Assembly (NCBI GenBank): GCA_016882195.1
Contig: VGLU01000012.1
Coordinates: 1 to 35,709 of the forward strand
Length of the DNA stretch: 35,709 nt
Direction of reading: 5' to 3'
Origin: Thermoproteota archaeon
Lineage (GTDB): Archaea; Thermoproteota; Methanomethylicia; Methanomethylicales; Methanomethylicaceae
The first letter of the stretch is position 1, and each line of letters begins with the position of its first letter. Positions 22,529 through 30,561 of the stretch are shown here, in pieces. The position numbers and the translations under genes were made by a program. The notes under the pieces are model-generated. The model was not told the origin of the DNA, searched no databases, and saw only the letters and a program-made list of their open reading frames with translations.

Positions 22529-23283
22529 AGGTCCTCTACGGCTTCGAGTACAGGCGAGGCGTGTCCGTGATACACAGGATCGACCCCAGATCCAAGATGA
22601 TCTACGTCATACTCTTCACCGCACTTACCGTGTACTTCGTCAACCCGCTTCTGCTTCTGCTCGTCCTCTCGTCCTCACTTCCGATCGTCGCCATCAGCAG
22701 GATCGGGAGCCGATGGTCCCAGTCCATAAAGGGCTCCCTCTTCTTCATCGCCTTCATCTTCATCTTCAACTTCATAGGGATCGTCTGGGCGACGGGCTCG
22801 GTTTACGATGCCGTGATCTCCGGCATATCCATGTCCATCAGGTTCATAGCACTGATCTCCATATTCTCCGTCTTCTTCCTCACGACATCCCCCGAGGACC
22901 TGACGCAGTCCATGGTTCAGGTGAGGATACCCTACGACTACGCCCTGACCTTCAACATGGCGATGCGGTTCGTGCCCACGCTCAGCCGCGAGGCCCAGAT
23001 CATAATGGACGCCCAAAAATCTAGGGGCTTGGAGATGGAGAAGGGGAACCTGATCCGGAGGATCAAAAACTACATCCCCGTCCTCATACCCCTGATAATA
23101 AGCTCCTTTCGGAGGGCCGAGCTCGTGGCAGACGCTATGGAGTCGAGGGCATTCGGGGCGAGCAAGAAACGCACCTCACTCTACGTCCTGGCGTTGGGCA
23201 AGAGGGATGCTCTCTTCATATTAATTACTGTTCTCTCCTTCCTGTTGCTACTCTCACTCAGGCTGGTCCTCGGGATTCAATAA
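22525..23283 (+). CDS. ecfT: ECF transporter transmembrane subunit EcfT
   Basis: EcfT couples the ATPases to the substrate-binding S subunit. The protein (252 residues from the ATG at 22525) has strong hydrophobic segments, for example MIYVILFTALTVYFV, LLLLLVLSSSLPIVAI, LFFIAFIFIFNFIGIV and a C-terminal ILITVLSFLLLLSLRLVL. It also has the coupling-helix motifs with Ala-Arg-Gly-like text: AQKSRGLE (near 165-172) and MESRAFG (near 209-215). The ATGA overlap with ecfA2 and GGAGG at 22511-22515 set the start. No S-subunit gene is next to it, so this module may be shared by remote S proteins. Confidence 0.93.
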   Translation: MKVLYGFEYRRGVSVIHRIDPRSKMIYVILFTALTVYFVNPLLLLLVLSSSLPIVAISRIGSRWSQSIKGSLFFIAFIFIFNFIGIVWATGSVYDAVISGISMSIRFIALISIFSVFFLTTSPEDLTQSMVQVRIPYDYALTFNMAMRFVPTLSREAQIIMDAQKSRGLEMEKGNLIRRIKNYIPVLIPLIISSFRRAELVADAMESRAFGASKKRTSLYVLALGKRDALFILITVLSFLLLLSLRLVLGIQ

Positions 23284-23284
23284 A

Positions 23285-23298
23285 CTTTAATTATAACA
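23285..23298 (+). promoter_or_regulatory. TATA-like box for hxlB
   Basis: CTTTAATTATAACA is centred about 32 bases before the ATG at 23324, fitting a leaderless transcript. Confidence 0.45.
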
Positions 23299-23323
23299 AT
23301 TCTCCCCTCTTGAATTGATCTGT

Positions 23324-23935
23324 ATGTCCTCAAAGGAGTGTCTCGTGAAGCGCTTCATGCAGGAGATGGCATACTACGTCCTGTATGCCGCGAAGATCAT
23401 AAAGGACGACGATGTTGAAACGGGAATAGGCATGATACTGGACTCCTTGAACGACAACAGGAAGATCTTGGTCGTGGGTGCCGGAAGGTCCGGCCTCGCC
23501 GCCAGGGCCTTCGCCATGAGGCTGATGCACCTCGGCTTCAATGTCTACGTCTTCGGCGAGATCATAACCCCCGCGGTCGGCGAGAAGGACCTGATCGTCT
23601 CCATATCCGGCTCAGGAAGCACGAAGCTTGTGGTCACCGCCTCAACCGCCGCTAAGGACATGAAGGCCAGAATCTTGGCAATAACCTCCCACCGCGACTC
23701 CCCGCTGGCAAAGCTCTCCGATCACGTGATAATAATCCCGGGCAGGACCAAGATGGCGGCAGAGGAGGACTACACCGTCAGACAGATACTGGGGGAGCAC
23801 GAACCGCTCGCACCACTAGGGACGCTCTTCGAGGTCACGCTCAACGTCTTCCTCGACAGCCTGATAGCCGAGCTGATGCAGCGTCTAGGCAAGACAGAAC
23901 AGGATCTCAAGAAGCGACATGCGACCATAGAGTAG
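23324..23935 (+). CDS. hxlB: 6-phospho-3-hexuloisomerase
   Basis: This SIS-domain isomerase interconverts 3-hexulose-6-phosphate and fructose-6-phosphate; in archaea, with hexulose-phosphate synthase, it makes ribulose-5-phosphate (reverse RuMP route). The 203-residue protein shows ILVVGAGRSGLAARAFAMRLMHLGFNVYVFGE and DLIVSISGSGSTKLVV, the phosphate-binding SIS motifs, and PLGTLFEVTLNVFLD near the end, all typical for PHI. The ATG at 23324 is chosen over TTG 23315 because of the promoter spacing. The synthase (HPS) gene is not in the window. Confidence 0.9.
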   Translation: MSSKECLVKRFMQEMAYYVLYAAKIIKDDDVETGIGMILDSLNDNRKILVVGAGRSGLAARAFAMRLMHLGFNVYVFGEIITPAVGEKDLIVSISGSGSTKLVVTASTAAKDMKARILAITSHRDSPLAKLSDHVIIIPGRTKMAAEEDYTVRQILGEHEPLAPLGTLFEVTLNVFLDSLIAELMQRLGKTEQDLKKRHATIE

Positions 23936-23960
23936 CCCGCTAAATGAAAGGCTGTCACGA

Positions 23961-23972
23961 AAATTTTAAAAG
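23961..23972 (+). promoter_or_regulatory. TATA-like box for EF-2
   Basis: AATTTTAAAAGG lies about 42 bases before the TTG start at 24008, leaving a leader of roughly 15 bases that contains TGAGG at 24001-24005. Confidence 0.45.
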
Positions 23973-24007
23973 GCATTGAGTGTTTCGCCTTACTGGTTAG
24001 TGAGGCG

Positions 24008-26221
24008 TTGAAGTTGCCGAAGTACAAACAGACCGAAGAGATCATAAAGCTCATGAGCAACAAGCTCAACGTGAGGAACATAGGTACCCTTGCGCATGTA
24101 GACCATGGCAAGACCACCCTCTCGGACAGCCTTCTGGCTGGAGCAGGTCTGATATCCCAGAAGATCGCAGCCCAGGCGCTCGCTCTTGACTACGTGGAGA
24201 TCGAGCAGCTGAGGCAGATGACGGTAAAGGCTGCGAACGTCAGCCTCCTCCACGAGAGGAACGGCCAGAGCTACGTCATAAACCTGGTGGACACCCCGGG
24301 ACACGTAGACTTCACGGGGCACGTTACACGGTCTTTGAGGGTCATGGATGGAGGCGTCTGCGTGGTGGACAGTGTGGAGGGCATTATGACCCAGACCGAG
24401 ACCGTCCTCAGGCAGGGGATGGACGAGAAGGTCCGCCCGCTCCTCTACATAAACAAGATCGACCGGCTGATAAAGGAGCTGAGGCTATCCCCGCAGGAGG
24501 TTCAGGACCGGCTTCTGAAGATAATCCGCGACTTCAATGGGCTCATCGAGTCCTACGCCGACCCTGAGTTCAAGGAGAAGTGGAAGGTGAACCCCAACAA
24601 AGGGCAGGTCGCCTTCGGCTCGGCGCTCCACAAGTGGGGCTTCACCCTGCCCATCATTGCGGCGAAGGGCATGAAGTTCTCAGACATTATAGATGCCTAC
24701 AACAAGGGCGACATAGAGAGTCTGCAGAAGGAGTTCCAGCTGGACGTTGCCATACTCGACATGGTCGTGGATCACATCCCGAACCCTGTCGACGCCCAGA
24801 AGTACCGCATCCCCAAGATCTGGAAGGGCGACATCAACTCCACGCTGGGCCAGGCGATGATTAACTGCGACGAGAACGGTCCTCTTGTTATATGCGTCAA
24901 CAAGGTGATCGTGGATCCCCACGCAGGCCCAGTGACGACCGGAAGGGTCTTCTCTGGCACGGTTCATGAGGGGGAGAATATCTATGGCCTCATGGCAAAG
25001 ACCGAGGGCAGGATCCAGCAGGTGAGCCTCTATATGGGTCCGTACAGGGAGATAACCCCCTCCATGTCCGCGGGCAACATAGTGGCTTTACTGGGTCTCG
25101 AGAACATCAGGGCAGGAGAAACCCTCGTGAGGCCGCCCGACAGGGCGAGTATGTCGCCCTTCGAGAAGATGAAGTACATCAGCGACCCCGTGGTCACAAT
25201 GGCAATAGAGCCGAAGTTCAGCAGGGACCTGCCGAGGCTCATAGACGCCCTCCACAAGATGGCAATAGAGGACCCGACCTTATCGGTCAAGATCAACCAG
25301 GAGACCGGAGAGTATCTCATCGCGGGAATGGGAAGCCTGCACCTAGAGATCGCGCTGTGGGACCTCCAGCAGAGGACCGGAGGCATTGAAATTACCACAA
25401 CACCGCCCATCGTCGTGTACAGGGAGAGCCTCACCAAAGCTTTGGGCCCATTCGAGGGCAAGTCCCCCAACAAGCACAACAGGCTCTACGTCACCGTGGA
25501 ACCGCTCAACGAGCAGACGATCCAGCTCATCCAGCAGGGCACCATCCACGAGGACATGGACACAAAGGAGCGCGCCAAGATACTCCGCGAGCAGGCCGGA
25601 TGGGAAACCGACGCCGCTAGAGGTATATGGGCCATCGACAGCTACATCAACGTCTTGGTGGACGCCACGAAGGGTCTCCAGTATATGCGGGAGATCAAGG
25701 ATACTTTGGTGCAGGCGTTCCGGCTCGACGTGGGAGAGGGACCGCTGGCAAGGGAGCCCATAAGGGGCATGCTGGTGAAGATCACTGATGCCACGGTCCA
25801 CGAGGACCCGGCGCACAGGGGACCGGCACAGCTGATGCCAGCCATAAGGGACGCCATCTTCCAGGGATTCCTAACCGCCAGCCCGATTCTGCTCGAACCC
25901 ATTATGAAGCTCGACATGAAGGTCCCGCAGGACTTCCTAGGCGGGGTCACGAGGATAGTTGCCGGCAAGCGCGGAAGGGTCGTCTCCATGGATCAGGTGG
26001 AGCAGACCATGCACCTCATGGCGGAGATACCCGTGTCCGAAACATTCGACATGTCCGACCAACTGAGGAGCGCCACCGCCGGAAAGGCGTTCTGGGGGAC
26101 CGAGTTCGCGCGCTGGTCGTCCGTTCCCTCGAGCCTCTTCGCCGAGACCATCAGGAAGATCCGGGAGAGGAAGGGTCTCTCGCCGGAGCCGCCGAAGCCG
26201 GAAGAGTTCATGTCCATGTAA
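24008..26221 (+). CDS. fusA: Translation elongation factor EF-2
   Basis: EF-2 is the GTPase that drives ribosome translocation and, with SBDS, aIF6 release. The 737-residue protein has G1 AHVDHGKTTLSDSLL (about residues 29-43), the switch I text RQMTVKAANVSLL, G3 DTPGHVDFTGHV, G4 NKIDRL and the domain IV tip VHEDPAHRGPAQLMPAIRDAIF where His603 is the expected diphthamide residue. Length is normal. The start is TTG at 24008; TTG at 24014 is also possible. It is alone in its transcription unit, with a T-rich hairpin directly after the stop. Confidence 0.97.
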   Translation: MKLPKYKQTEEIIKLMSNKLNVRNIGTLAHVDHGKTTLSDSLLAGAGLISQKIAAQALALDYVEIEQLRQMTVKAANVSLLHERNGQSYVINLVDTPGHVDFTGHVTRSLRVMDGGVCVVDSVEGIMTQTETVLRQGMDEKVRPLLYINKIDRLIKELRLSPQEVQDRLLKIIRDFNGLIESYADPEFKEKWKVNPNKGQVAFGSALHKWGFTLPIIAAKGMKFSDIIDAYNKGDIESLQKEFQLDVAILDMVVDHIPNPVDAQKYRIPKIWKGDINSTLGQAMINCDENGPLVICVNKVIVDPHAGPVTTGRVFSGTVHEGENIYGLMAKTEGRIQQVSLYMGPYREITPSMSAGNIVALLGLENIRAGETLVRPPDRASMSPFEKMKYISDPVVTMAIEPKFSRDLPRLIDALHKMAIEDPTLSVKINQETGEYLIAGMGSLHLEIALWDLQQRTGGIEITTTPPIVVYRESLTKALGPFEGKSPNKHNRLYVTVEPLNEQTIQLIQQGTIHEDMDTKERAKILREQAGWETDAARGIWAIDSYINVLVDATKGLQYMREIKDTLVQAFRLDVGEGPLAREPIRGMLVKITDATVHEDPAHRGPAQLMPAIRDAIFQGFLTASPILLEPIMKLDMKVPQDFLGGVTRIVAGKRGRVVSMDQVEQTMHLMAEIPVSETFDMSDQLRSATAGKAFWGTEFARWSSVPSSLFAETIRKIRERKGLSPEPPKPEEFMSM

Positions 26222-26225
26222 AAAT

Positions 26226-26249
26226 GGAGGGCTTAACCCTCCTTTTTTT
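26226..26249 (+). terminator. Hairpin plus T-tract terminator of EF-2
   Basis: GGAGGG (26226-26231), loop CTTAA, CCCTCC (26237-26242) and then seven T (26243-26249), 5 bases after the EF-2 stop. The shape is that of a factor-independent terminator; in archaea the T-tract is the essential part. Confidence 0.75.
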
Positions 26250-26278
26250 AATTCTTACCCAATTTAAAGGCAAATCAC

Positions 26279-26288
26279 AATAAATATA
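26279..26288 (+). promoter_or_regulatory. TATA-like box for tRNA-Gly
   Basis: AATAAATATA is centred about 34 bases before the first base of the tRNA. Confidence 0.45.
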
Positions 26289-26317
26289 GGTTCGCAGAAA
26301 GTCTCTATCAAAACTGT

Positions 26318-26396
26318 GCGGTCGTGGTCTAGTCCGGTCTAGGATAAAGGCTTCCCAAGCCTTGGATCCCGGGTTCGAATCCCGGCGACCGCACCA
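26318..26396 (+). tRNA. tRNA-Gly (CCC anticodon), CCA encoded
   Basis: The acceptor stem GCGGTCG (26318-26324) pairs with CGACCGC (26386-26392), followed by discriminator A and an encoded CCA. The anticodon stem AAGGC/GCCTT encloses loop TTCCCAA with anticodon CCC at 26354-26356. The T arm CCGGGTTCGAATCCCGG is perfect. A D arm is seen with the usual TGGTCTAGTCCGGTCTAGGA text. No intron is present. The cove-like fold is convincing by hand pairing; the anticodon reads GGG glycine codons. Confidence 0.97.
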
Positions 26397-26399
26397 TTT

Positions 26400-27158
26400 C
26401 TATCTGCCATCAAACTCCTTTAAAATAGCCTCAAGAGCCGCCGATGCCTTCTCCCTGATAACAATATCCGCAATCCCGTCGAGCGGCGTTGGATCGTAAT
26501 TGATTATGATCAGGTGCCCTCCCCGCCTCTTGACGATCTCCGGAACCATCGCCGCGGGGTACACGCATAAAGAGGACCCGACGGAGAGGCAGAGGTCGCT
26601 CCTGTGCGCAATATTGAATGCCGCCTCAATAAGATCAGGCGGCTCCTCGAAGAGGACAATGGAGGGTCTCAACCCTCCTTGGCATTTTCCACACGTGGGG
26701 GCAGAGCCACTATCCCGATAGAACTTTATGCACTCAACTGTGGGCACCTGCTCGCCACAGCAGTCGCAGCGGCTCATCATTATGTCGCCGTGCACCTCAA
26801 GAACGGACTTTGACCCTGCCTTACTGTGCAGCCGGTCGATGTTCTGAGTTATGACCGACTTGATTATGCCCTCTTCCTCCAAAAGCGATAGGGCCTTATG
26901 GGCAGCATTGGGCTCAGCACCCACAATGTACTCGTACCTCTTTGCGTAGAACTGCCAGAAGCCGTTGGGATCCTCTAAAAAGTAGCCTCGGGAAGCCATC
27001 CTCGGGTCGAACCTCTTCCATAGCCCCTGCGTACCCCTGAAGTCGGGTATATTGCTCTCCGTCGAGATCCCCGCCCCAGTGAAGGCTATGGCGTGCCTCG
27101 CACCCTGCAGGAGCTTGGCGGCGATCTTGTAGCTGTCCACTCGGACCCACCGCGCCAT
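26400..27158 (-). CDS. cobB: Sir2-family NAD-dependent protein deacylase
   Basis: Sirtuins remove acyl groups from lysines using NAD; in archaea the DNA-binding protein Alba is a known target in Sulfolobus. The 252-residue protein has FTGAGISTESNIPDFR (GAGIS at 28-32), TQNIDRLH (104-111), the catalytic His123 in EVHGD and a zinc site formed by CDCC (131-134) and CGKC (156-159). VGSSLCVYPAA and INYDPTPLD complete the NAD fold. All key residues are intact. The stop is 3 bases from the end of the convergent tRNA gene. It follows the DUF1185 gene by 7 bases on the same strand. Confidence 0.95.
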   Translation of the reverse strand: MARWVRVDSYKIAAKLLQGARHAIAFTGAGISTESNIPDFRGTQGLWKRFDPRMASRGYFLEDPNGFWQFYAKRYEYIVGAEPNAAHKALSLLEEEGIIKSVITQNIDRLHSKAGSKSVLEVHGDIMMSRCDCCGEQVPTVECIKFYRDSGSAPTCGKCQGGLRPSIVLFEEPPDLIEAAFNIAHRSDLCLSVGSSLCVYPAAMVPEIVKRRGGHLIIINYDPTPLDGIADIVIREKASAALEAILKEFDGR

Positions 27159-27165
27159 CTAGGAT

Positions 27166-27777
27166 TCATCTCAGCCCGTCCAGGCCCTTTACCTCGCTCT
27201 TCTGGAAGCCTGCAGTCCTCGCCAGCGGCCTGCCCGACTCCGTCAGGGCCAGGGCGACCACAATTTCGTCGGGCATCGGCGCGTCGGGGACGCTTACAGT
27301 CATCGTATCGAAGTGCGAGACCACCCATATCGCCCTCTTGTAGACTATGGGCATGTCTATCGAAGCCCCCGCGGGTCCCATCTTCGCCGTCGAGGGGATT
27401 ATGGCCTTACAGTAGTCCACGCCCCCAAGCGCCCTCCTGACCGGTGCCCCGAACTTGGGGTGGAGTATGGCGTGCGGCTGCTCGATCTCCCCGGCCGAGC
27501 CCACAATGGCGCCCTTCCCGTAGCCCTCGACCCTCTCCTTAGCCTCCTCGGGGGTGACACCCAGCGCCTTCAGGGCGGTGCGTACCAAGAGATCGCCTAG
27601 TTTCTCGCCGTAGTCGAAGAGCAGGCTGATGTCCTGCACGTACCTCCCGGCGAAGGGGTTCTTTATGACCGCGACGGCGGCCGCCTTCCTCATGGGCTTC
27701 TCGAGCTTCACGCCCTGTTCTGTTTTTATCTCCTCCAGTACGGCAAATATTTTTCTTATTACCATTTCCTCGGGCAA
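27166..27777 (-). CDS. DUF1185 (amino-acid-synthesis family) protein
   Basis: The 203-residue protein resembles the DUF1185/AA_synth family: PMRKAAAVAVIKNPFAGRYVQDISLLFDYGEKLG near the N-terminus, GYGKGAIVGSAGEIEQPHAILHPKFGAPVRRALGG in the middle and PDEIVVALALTESGRPLAR toward the end. The family is known mainly from bacteria and has no secured reaction; the name amino-acid synthesis is historical. The TTG at 27777 is chosen because AGGAGG (27790-27785) is well spaced before it; ATG 27765 is an alternative. It sits between Nep1 and Sir2, all leftward. Confidence 0.8.
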   Translation of the reverse strand: MPEEMVIRKIFAVLEEIKTEQGVKLEKPMRKAAAVAVIKNPFAGRYVQDISLLFDYGEKLGDLLVRTALKALGVTPEEAKERVEGYGKGAIVGSAGEIEQPHAILHPKFGAPVRRALGGVDYCKAIIPSTAKMGPAGASIDMPIVYKRAIWVVSHFDTMTVSVPDAPMPDEIVVALALTESGRPLARTAGFQKSEVKGLDGLR

Positions 27778-27784
27778 AGGTGAA

Positions 27785-27790
27785 CCTCCT
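27785..27790 (-). promoter_or_regulatory. Shine-Dalgarno setting the DUF1185 start
   Basis: Minus-strand AGGAGG ends 7 bases before the TTG at 27777. It is one of the strongest ribosome binding sites in the window and supports TTG over the internal ATG. Confidence 0.6.
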
Positions 27791-27829
27791 AGATAATACT
27801 CGCGCCGACCAATTTAGAAGTTGTGCAGA

Positions 27830-28513
27830 TCAGAGGATGCCCAGCGCCCTCTCGAGCTCGTGTGCAATTATCCCAGCAACGACCCACGCGTCCAGCGGCT
27901 CCTTGTACACAGACACCCTCTCATCCGCCAGTCTCAGGTTCTCATCGCTGAACTCGCCCCTCTGGAAGCCGCCAATCACGACGAGGGGCCGATCCTCCTT
28001 CACCGCCTTATTCGCGAAGGCCTCCACCTTCGTCCTCTTGCCCTCCTCGGTGAGGAAGAAAGTCCTCGAGGGTGCCACCACTCGGATCAAATCCTTCAGC
28101 GTTCCCCTCTTCAGCGTCATTAATGGCTTGCCCTTAGGCGGGACCTTGAAGACCTCGAAGAGCTGTTCCATCAGCCCCTCAAACCTCGTGTAGTTTCTGG
28201 GCAGCTTTACCTTTGGGTCCACCGATATGATGAAGTCCCTCACAGTGTGCACATAAATCGAAAGCCTCCCCTCCCTGTTGAGGGGGCTCTCCAGCAGGGT
28301 GAGTAGGGTGACGTACGTTATGTCCGGTCTGCCCCTCCTGTCCCAGTCCTCAAGATCCTTCATGGCGGCGTAGTGGTATGAGATGTCAAGAAGCGTGCTC
28401 GTCGGGTCCTTGCCCCTCCGCTCCGCCAGTCTCTTAACCGACGGGTGATCCGCTATTTCTCTAGGCACGGTCTCCAATGCCGACTCCGCGAGCACGATGT
28501 TTATCATTGGCAC
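27830..28513 (-). CDS. nep1: Nep1 (Emg1) rRNA pseudouridine N1-methyltransferase
   Basis: Nep1 is a SPOUT methyltransferase that methylates N1 of a conserved pseudouridine in small-subunit rRNA and assists its assembly. The 227-residue protein begins INIVLAESALETVP, has the family's DPTSTLLDISYHYAAM and GRPDITYVTLLTLLESPLN segments, RNYTRFEGLMEQLF, and the knotted C-terminal SAM site VVIGGFQRGEF ... ERVSVYKEPLDAWVVAG. Start GTG 28513 or ATG 28507 are both close to the first strand. It is divergent from the Rpr2 gene, sharing an upstream region of about 100 bases. Confidence 0.95.
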   Translation of the reverse strand: MPMINIVLAESALETVPREIADHPSVKRLAERRGKDPTSTLLDISYHYAAMKDLEDWDRRGRPDITYVTLLTLLESPLNREGRLSIYVHTVRDFIISVDPKVKLPRNYTRFEGLMEQLFEVFKVPPKGKPLMTLKRGTLKDLIRVVAPSRTFFLTEEGKRTKVEAFANKAVKEDRPLVVIGGFQRGEFSDENLRLADERVSVYKEPLDAWVVAGIIAHELERALGIL

Positions 28514-28614
28514 ACCCGCCTACTGAGACTCGGATTTTACACCATATAACTGTTCTCGCCCTAAAGCATTTACGTTATTAACTTCCACCGCCAATCCCTA
28601 CATGGTGCGGCGCC

Positions 28615-28956
28615 TTGCCAAGGAACACCTCCATGTTACAGGACCTCGCACGGCAGAGGATCGATCACCTCTTCAGCCTGGCAATAAGGACCGCACACAG
28701 CCGCCCCGACCTCTCGGACAGGTACGTTGCAATGGCGCTAAAGCTCTCCGAGAGAACACGTGTCAGGCTGCCGAGGAGGTGGAGGTACTTCGTCTGCCGC
28801 TCCTGCAAGCGGTTTCTCTACCCCGGCACGACGGCCCGCGTGCGGATACAGCAGAGGAGGAGCCCCCACGCGGTGGTGACCTGCCTGAGGTGCGGAGAGA
28901 TTAAACGCTACCTCCTCAAGGGCGGGGGCAAGAGCGAAGGAGAGGGGAAGCAATAG
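28615..28956 (+). CDS. rnp4: RNase P protein component 4 (Rpr2/Rpp21)
   Basis: Rpr2 binds the specificity domain of RNase P RNA with Rpp29. The 113-residue protein has an N-terminal helix bundle (RQRIDHLFSLAIRTAHSRPDLSDRYVAMALKLSERTRVRLP) and a zinc ribbon built from CRSC (residues 60-63) and CLRC (about 90-93). The TTG at 28615 gives the full first helix; ATG 28633 is an alternative. The stop overlaps the next start by one base, tying it to the toroid protein. Upstream, a TATA-like TTACGTTATTAAC lies at about 28570-28582. Confidence 0.92.
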   Translation: MPRNTSMLQDLARQRIDHLFSLAIRTAHSRPDLSDRYVAMALKLSERTRVRLPRRWRYFVCRSCKRFLYPGTTARVRIQQRRSPHAVVTCLRCGEIKRYLLKGGGKSEGEGKQ

Positions 28957-29930
28957 TGGACGAGTGGCTGGAAGTCCTCCGCTACGATCCGATAGGCCGC
29001 CTGAGGTCCACCGACAACAGGGCGATAGAGTTCTTCTGTAGGAGGGATCTGCTGGAAGACCCGGGCGGTGCGCACGTCGAGGACCTGTGGAGCCTGCCGG
29101 AGGCTCGGACCCTCACCCGCAGGCAGCAGGAGGATGGATCCTGGCGGTACCCAAACCCCCGCGCGGAGAGGAGTCATGTGCAGAACTACTCCCTGCTGGA
29201 GACCTTCCGCAACCTCGGGATACTGGTTGAGAAATACGGGATGAACAGGGATCACCCGACCGTCCAGATGGCCGCAGAATACCTGTTCAGTTGCCAGACC
29301 GGCGAGGGTGACTTCAGGGGGATCTTGGGAAACCAGTACATGCCCTACTATATGGGGGCGATCATGGAGCTCCTGATAAAGGCGGGTTATGGCGACCACC
29401 ACGGCATCGAGAGGGGCTTCAGGTGGCTGCTTTCCGTGAGGCAGGACGACGGCGGATGGAACATCCCCATGAGGACCGCGGGGCTGACATACAGCGTAAG
29501 AGTCCTAGAGTCCCCGCCCGTCCCGACGGACAGGACAAAGCCGTTCTCGCACCTCATCACCGGCATGGCGCTCCGGGCCTTCGCCGCCCACCCCCGCTAC
29601 CGCAGGATGGAGGAGGCGCTACACGCCGCAAGGCTCCTGAAGGGGCGGTTCTTCAAGAGGGACTCGATACCGGACCGGGGTGACCCGAGCTACTGGACGA
29701 AGTTCTCCTACCCCTTCTGGTTCACCGACCTGCTGACGTCCCTCGACTCCCTTTCCCTAATGGGCTTCCCCCCGGAGGACGGGGAGATAAAAAAAGGGCT
29801 CGACTGGTTCGTCAAGAGCCAGAGGGACGACGGCTCGTGGGAGCTGACCCTCCTCCGGGGAGGGGATAAGGACCTCAAGTACTGGCTCACCCTTGCAATA
29901 TGCAGGGTCTTCAAAAGATTCTTCCACTGA
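28956..29930 (+). CDS. Squalene-cyclase/prenyltransferase-like toroid protein
   Basis: A 324-residue protein with repeated QW-type motifs: QQEDGSW (57-63), RQDDGGW (162-168) and SQRDDGSW (288-295), plus FSCQTGEGDF (111-120). Such repeats mark the alpha/alpha toroid of squalene/hopene cyclases and protein prenyltransferases. No DxDD protonation motif is seen and it is about half the length of a true hopene cyclase, so cyclase activity is doubtful. No signal peptide or membrane segment is evident. The GTG start at 28956 overlaps the rnp4 stop. Function is unknown; a link to isoprenoid handling is only suggested by the fold. Confidence 0.7.
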   Translation: MDEWLEVLRYDPIGRLRSTDNRAIEFFCRRDLLEDPGGAHVEDLWSLPEARTLTRRQQEDGSWRYPNPRAERSHVQNYSLLETFRNLGILVEKYGMNRDHPTVQMAAEYLFSCQTGEGDFRGILGNQYMPYYMGAIMELLIKAGYGDHHGIERGFRWLLSVRQDDGGWNIPMRTAGLTYSVRVLESPPVPTDRTKPFSHLITGMALRAFAAHPRYRRMEEALHAARLLKGRFFKRDSIPDRGDPSYWTKFSYPFWFTDLLTSLDSLSLMGFPPEDGEIKKGLDWFVKSQRDDGSWELTLLRGGDKDLKYWLTLAICRVFKRFFH

Positions 29931-30052
29931 AGAAGCTACACAAGGTAAGTTTGGGGGCAATTGAGTGCTAAACGGCAAAGCAAAGAATAGAAGGCGGTCA
30001 GCATATTTTAGAGCTGAGGCAGGCAACATTAACCAAAAACAGGGTATTGATT

Positions 30053-30454
30053 ATGGCGCCAAAGGTCAAGAAGACGGAAGAAGAATGGAGGAAAACGCTG
30101 AGCGAAGAAGAATATCACGTACTGCGAGAGAAGGGGACTGAGAGACCATTTACAGGGAAGCTGCTCCATAACAAAAAGGATGGAACCTACCGATGTGCAG
30201 CCTGTGGAAACATTTTGTTTCGTTCTGAAGAAAAGTACGACTCTCACAGCGGTTGGCCCAGTTTCTTCAAGCCTGCAGAGAACAAGAATGTCGAACTCGT
30301 TCCTGATAACAGCCTTGGGATGCGCCGTATAGAAGTCATCTGTAGCAGGTGCGGCGGTCATCTGGGGCATGTTTTCGATGATGGTCCAGCCCCAACAGGG
30401 AAGAGATACTGCATCAACTCTGCCTCCCTAAAGTTTGAAGCGTCTAATGAATGA
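30053..30454 (+). CDS. msrB: Peptide-methionine (R)-S-oxide reductase MsrB
   Basis: MsrB reduces methionine-R-sulfoxide in damaged proteins. The 133-residue enzyme carries both zinc pairs, CAAC (48-51) and CSRC (97-100), the substrate segment [10 protein letters not shown] and the catalytic Cys120 in [12 protein letters not shown] 30053 is preferred; TTG 30047 would add two residues. A TATA-like CATATTTTAGA precedes it near 30002-30012. Composition is AT-richer than the operons on each side and the sequence looks bacterial, so acquisition by transfer is plausible. No MsrA or thioredoxin gene is adjacent. Confidence 0.95.
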   Translation: MAPKVKKTEEEWRKTLSEEEYHVLREKGTERPFTGKLLHNKKDGTYRCAACGNILFRSEEKYDSHSGWPSFFKPAENKNVELVPDNSLGMRRIEVICSRCGGHLGHVFDDGPAPTGKRYCINSASLKFEASNE

Positions 30455-30561
30455 CATAGACAGCATAATTAAAAGCGGATAAAAGAATCCGTGGGCTCAA
30501 ATTGCAACTCAAAAGAGATTATCCAAATACAGATACATGCACAAGAATTCCAAAACCCGAT

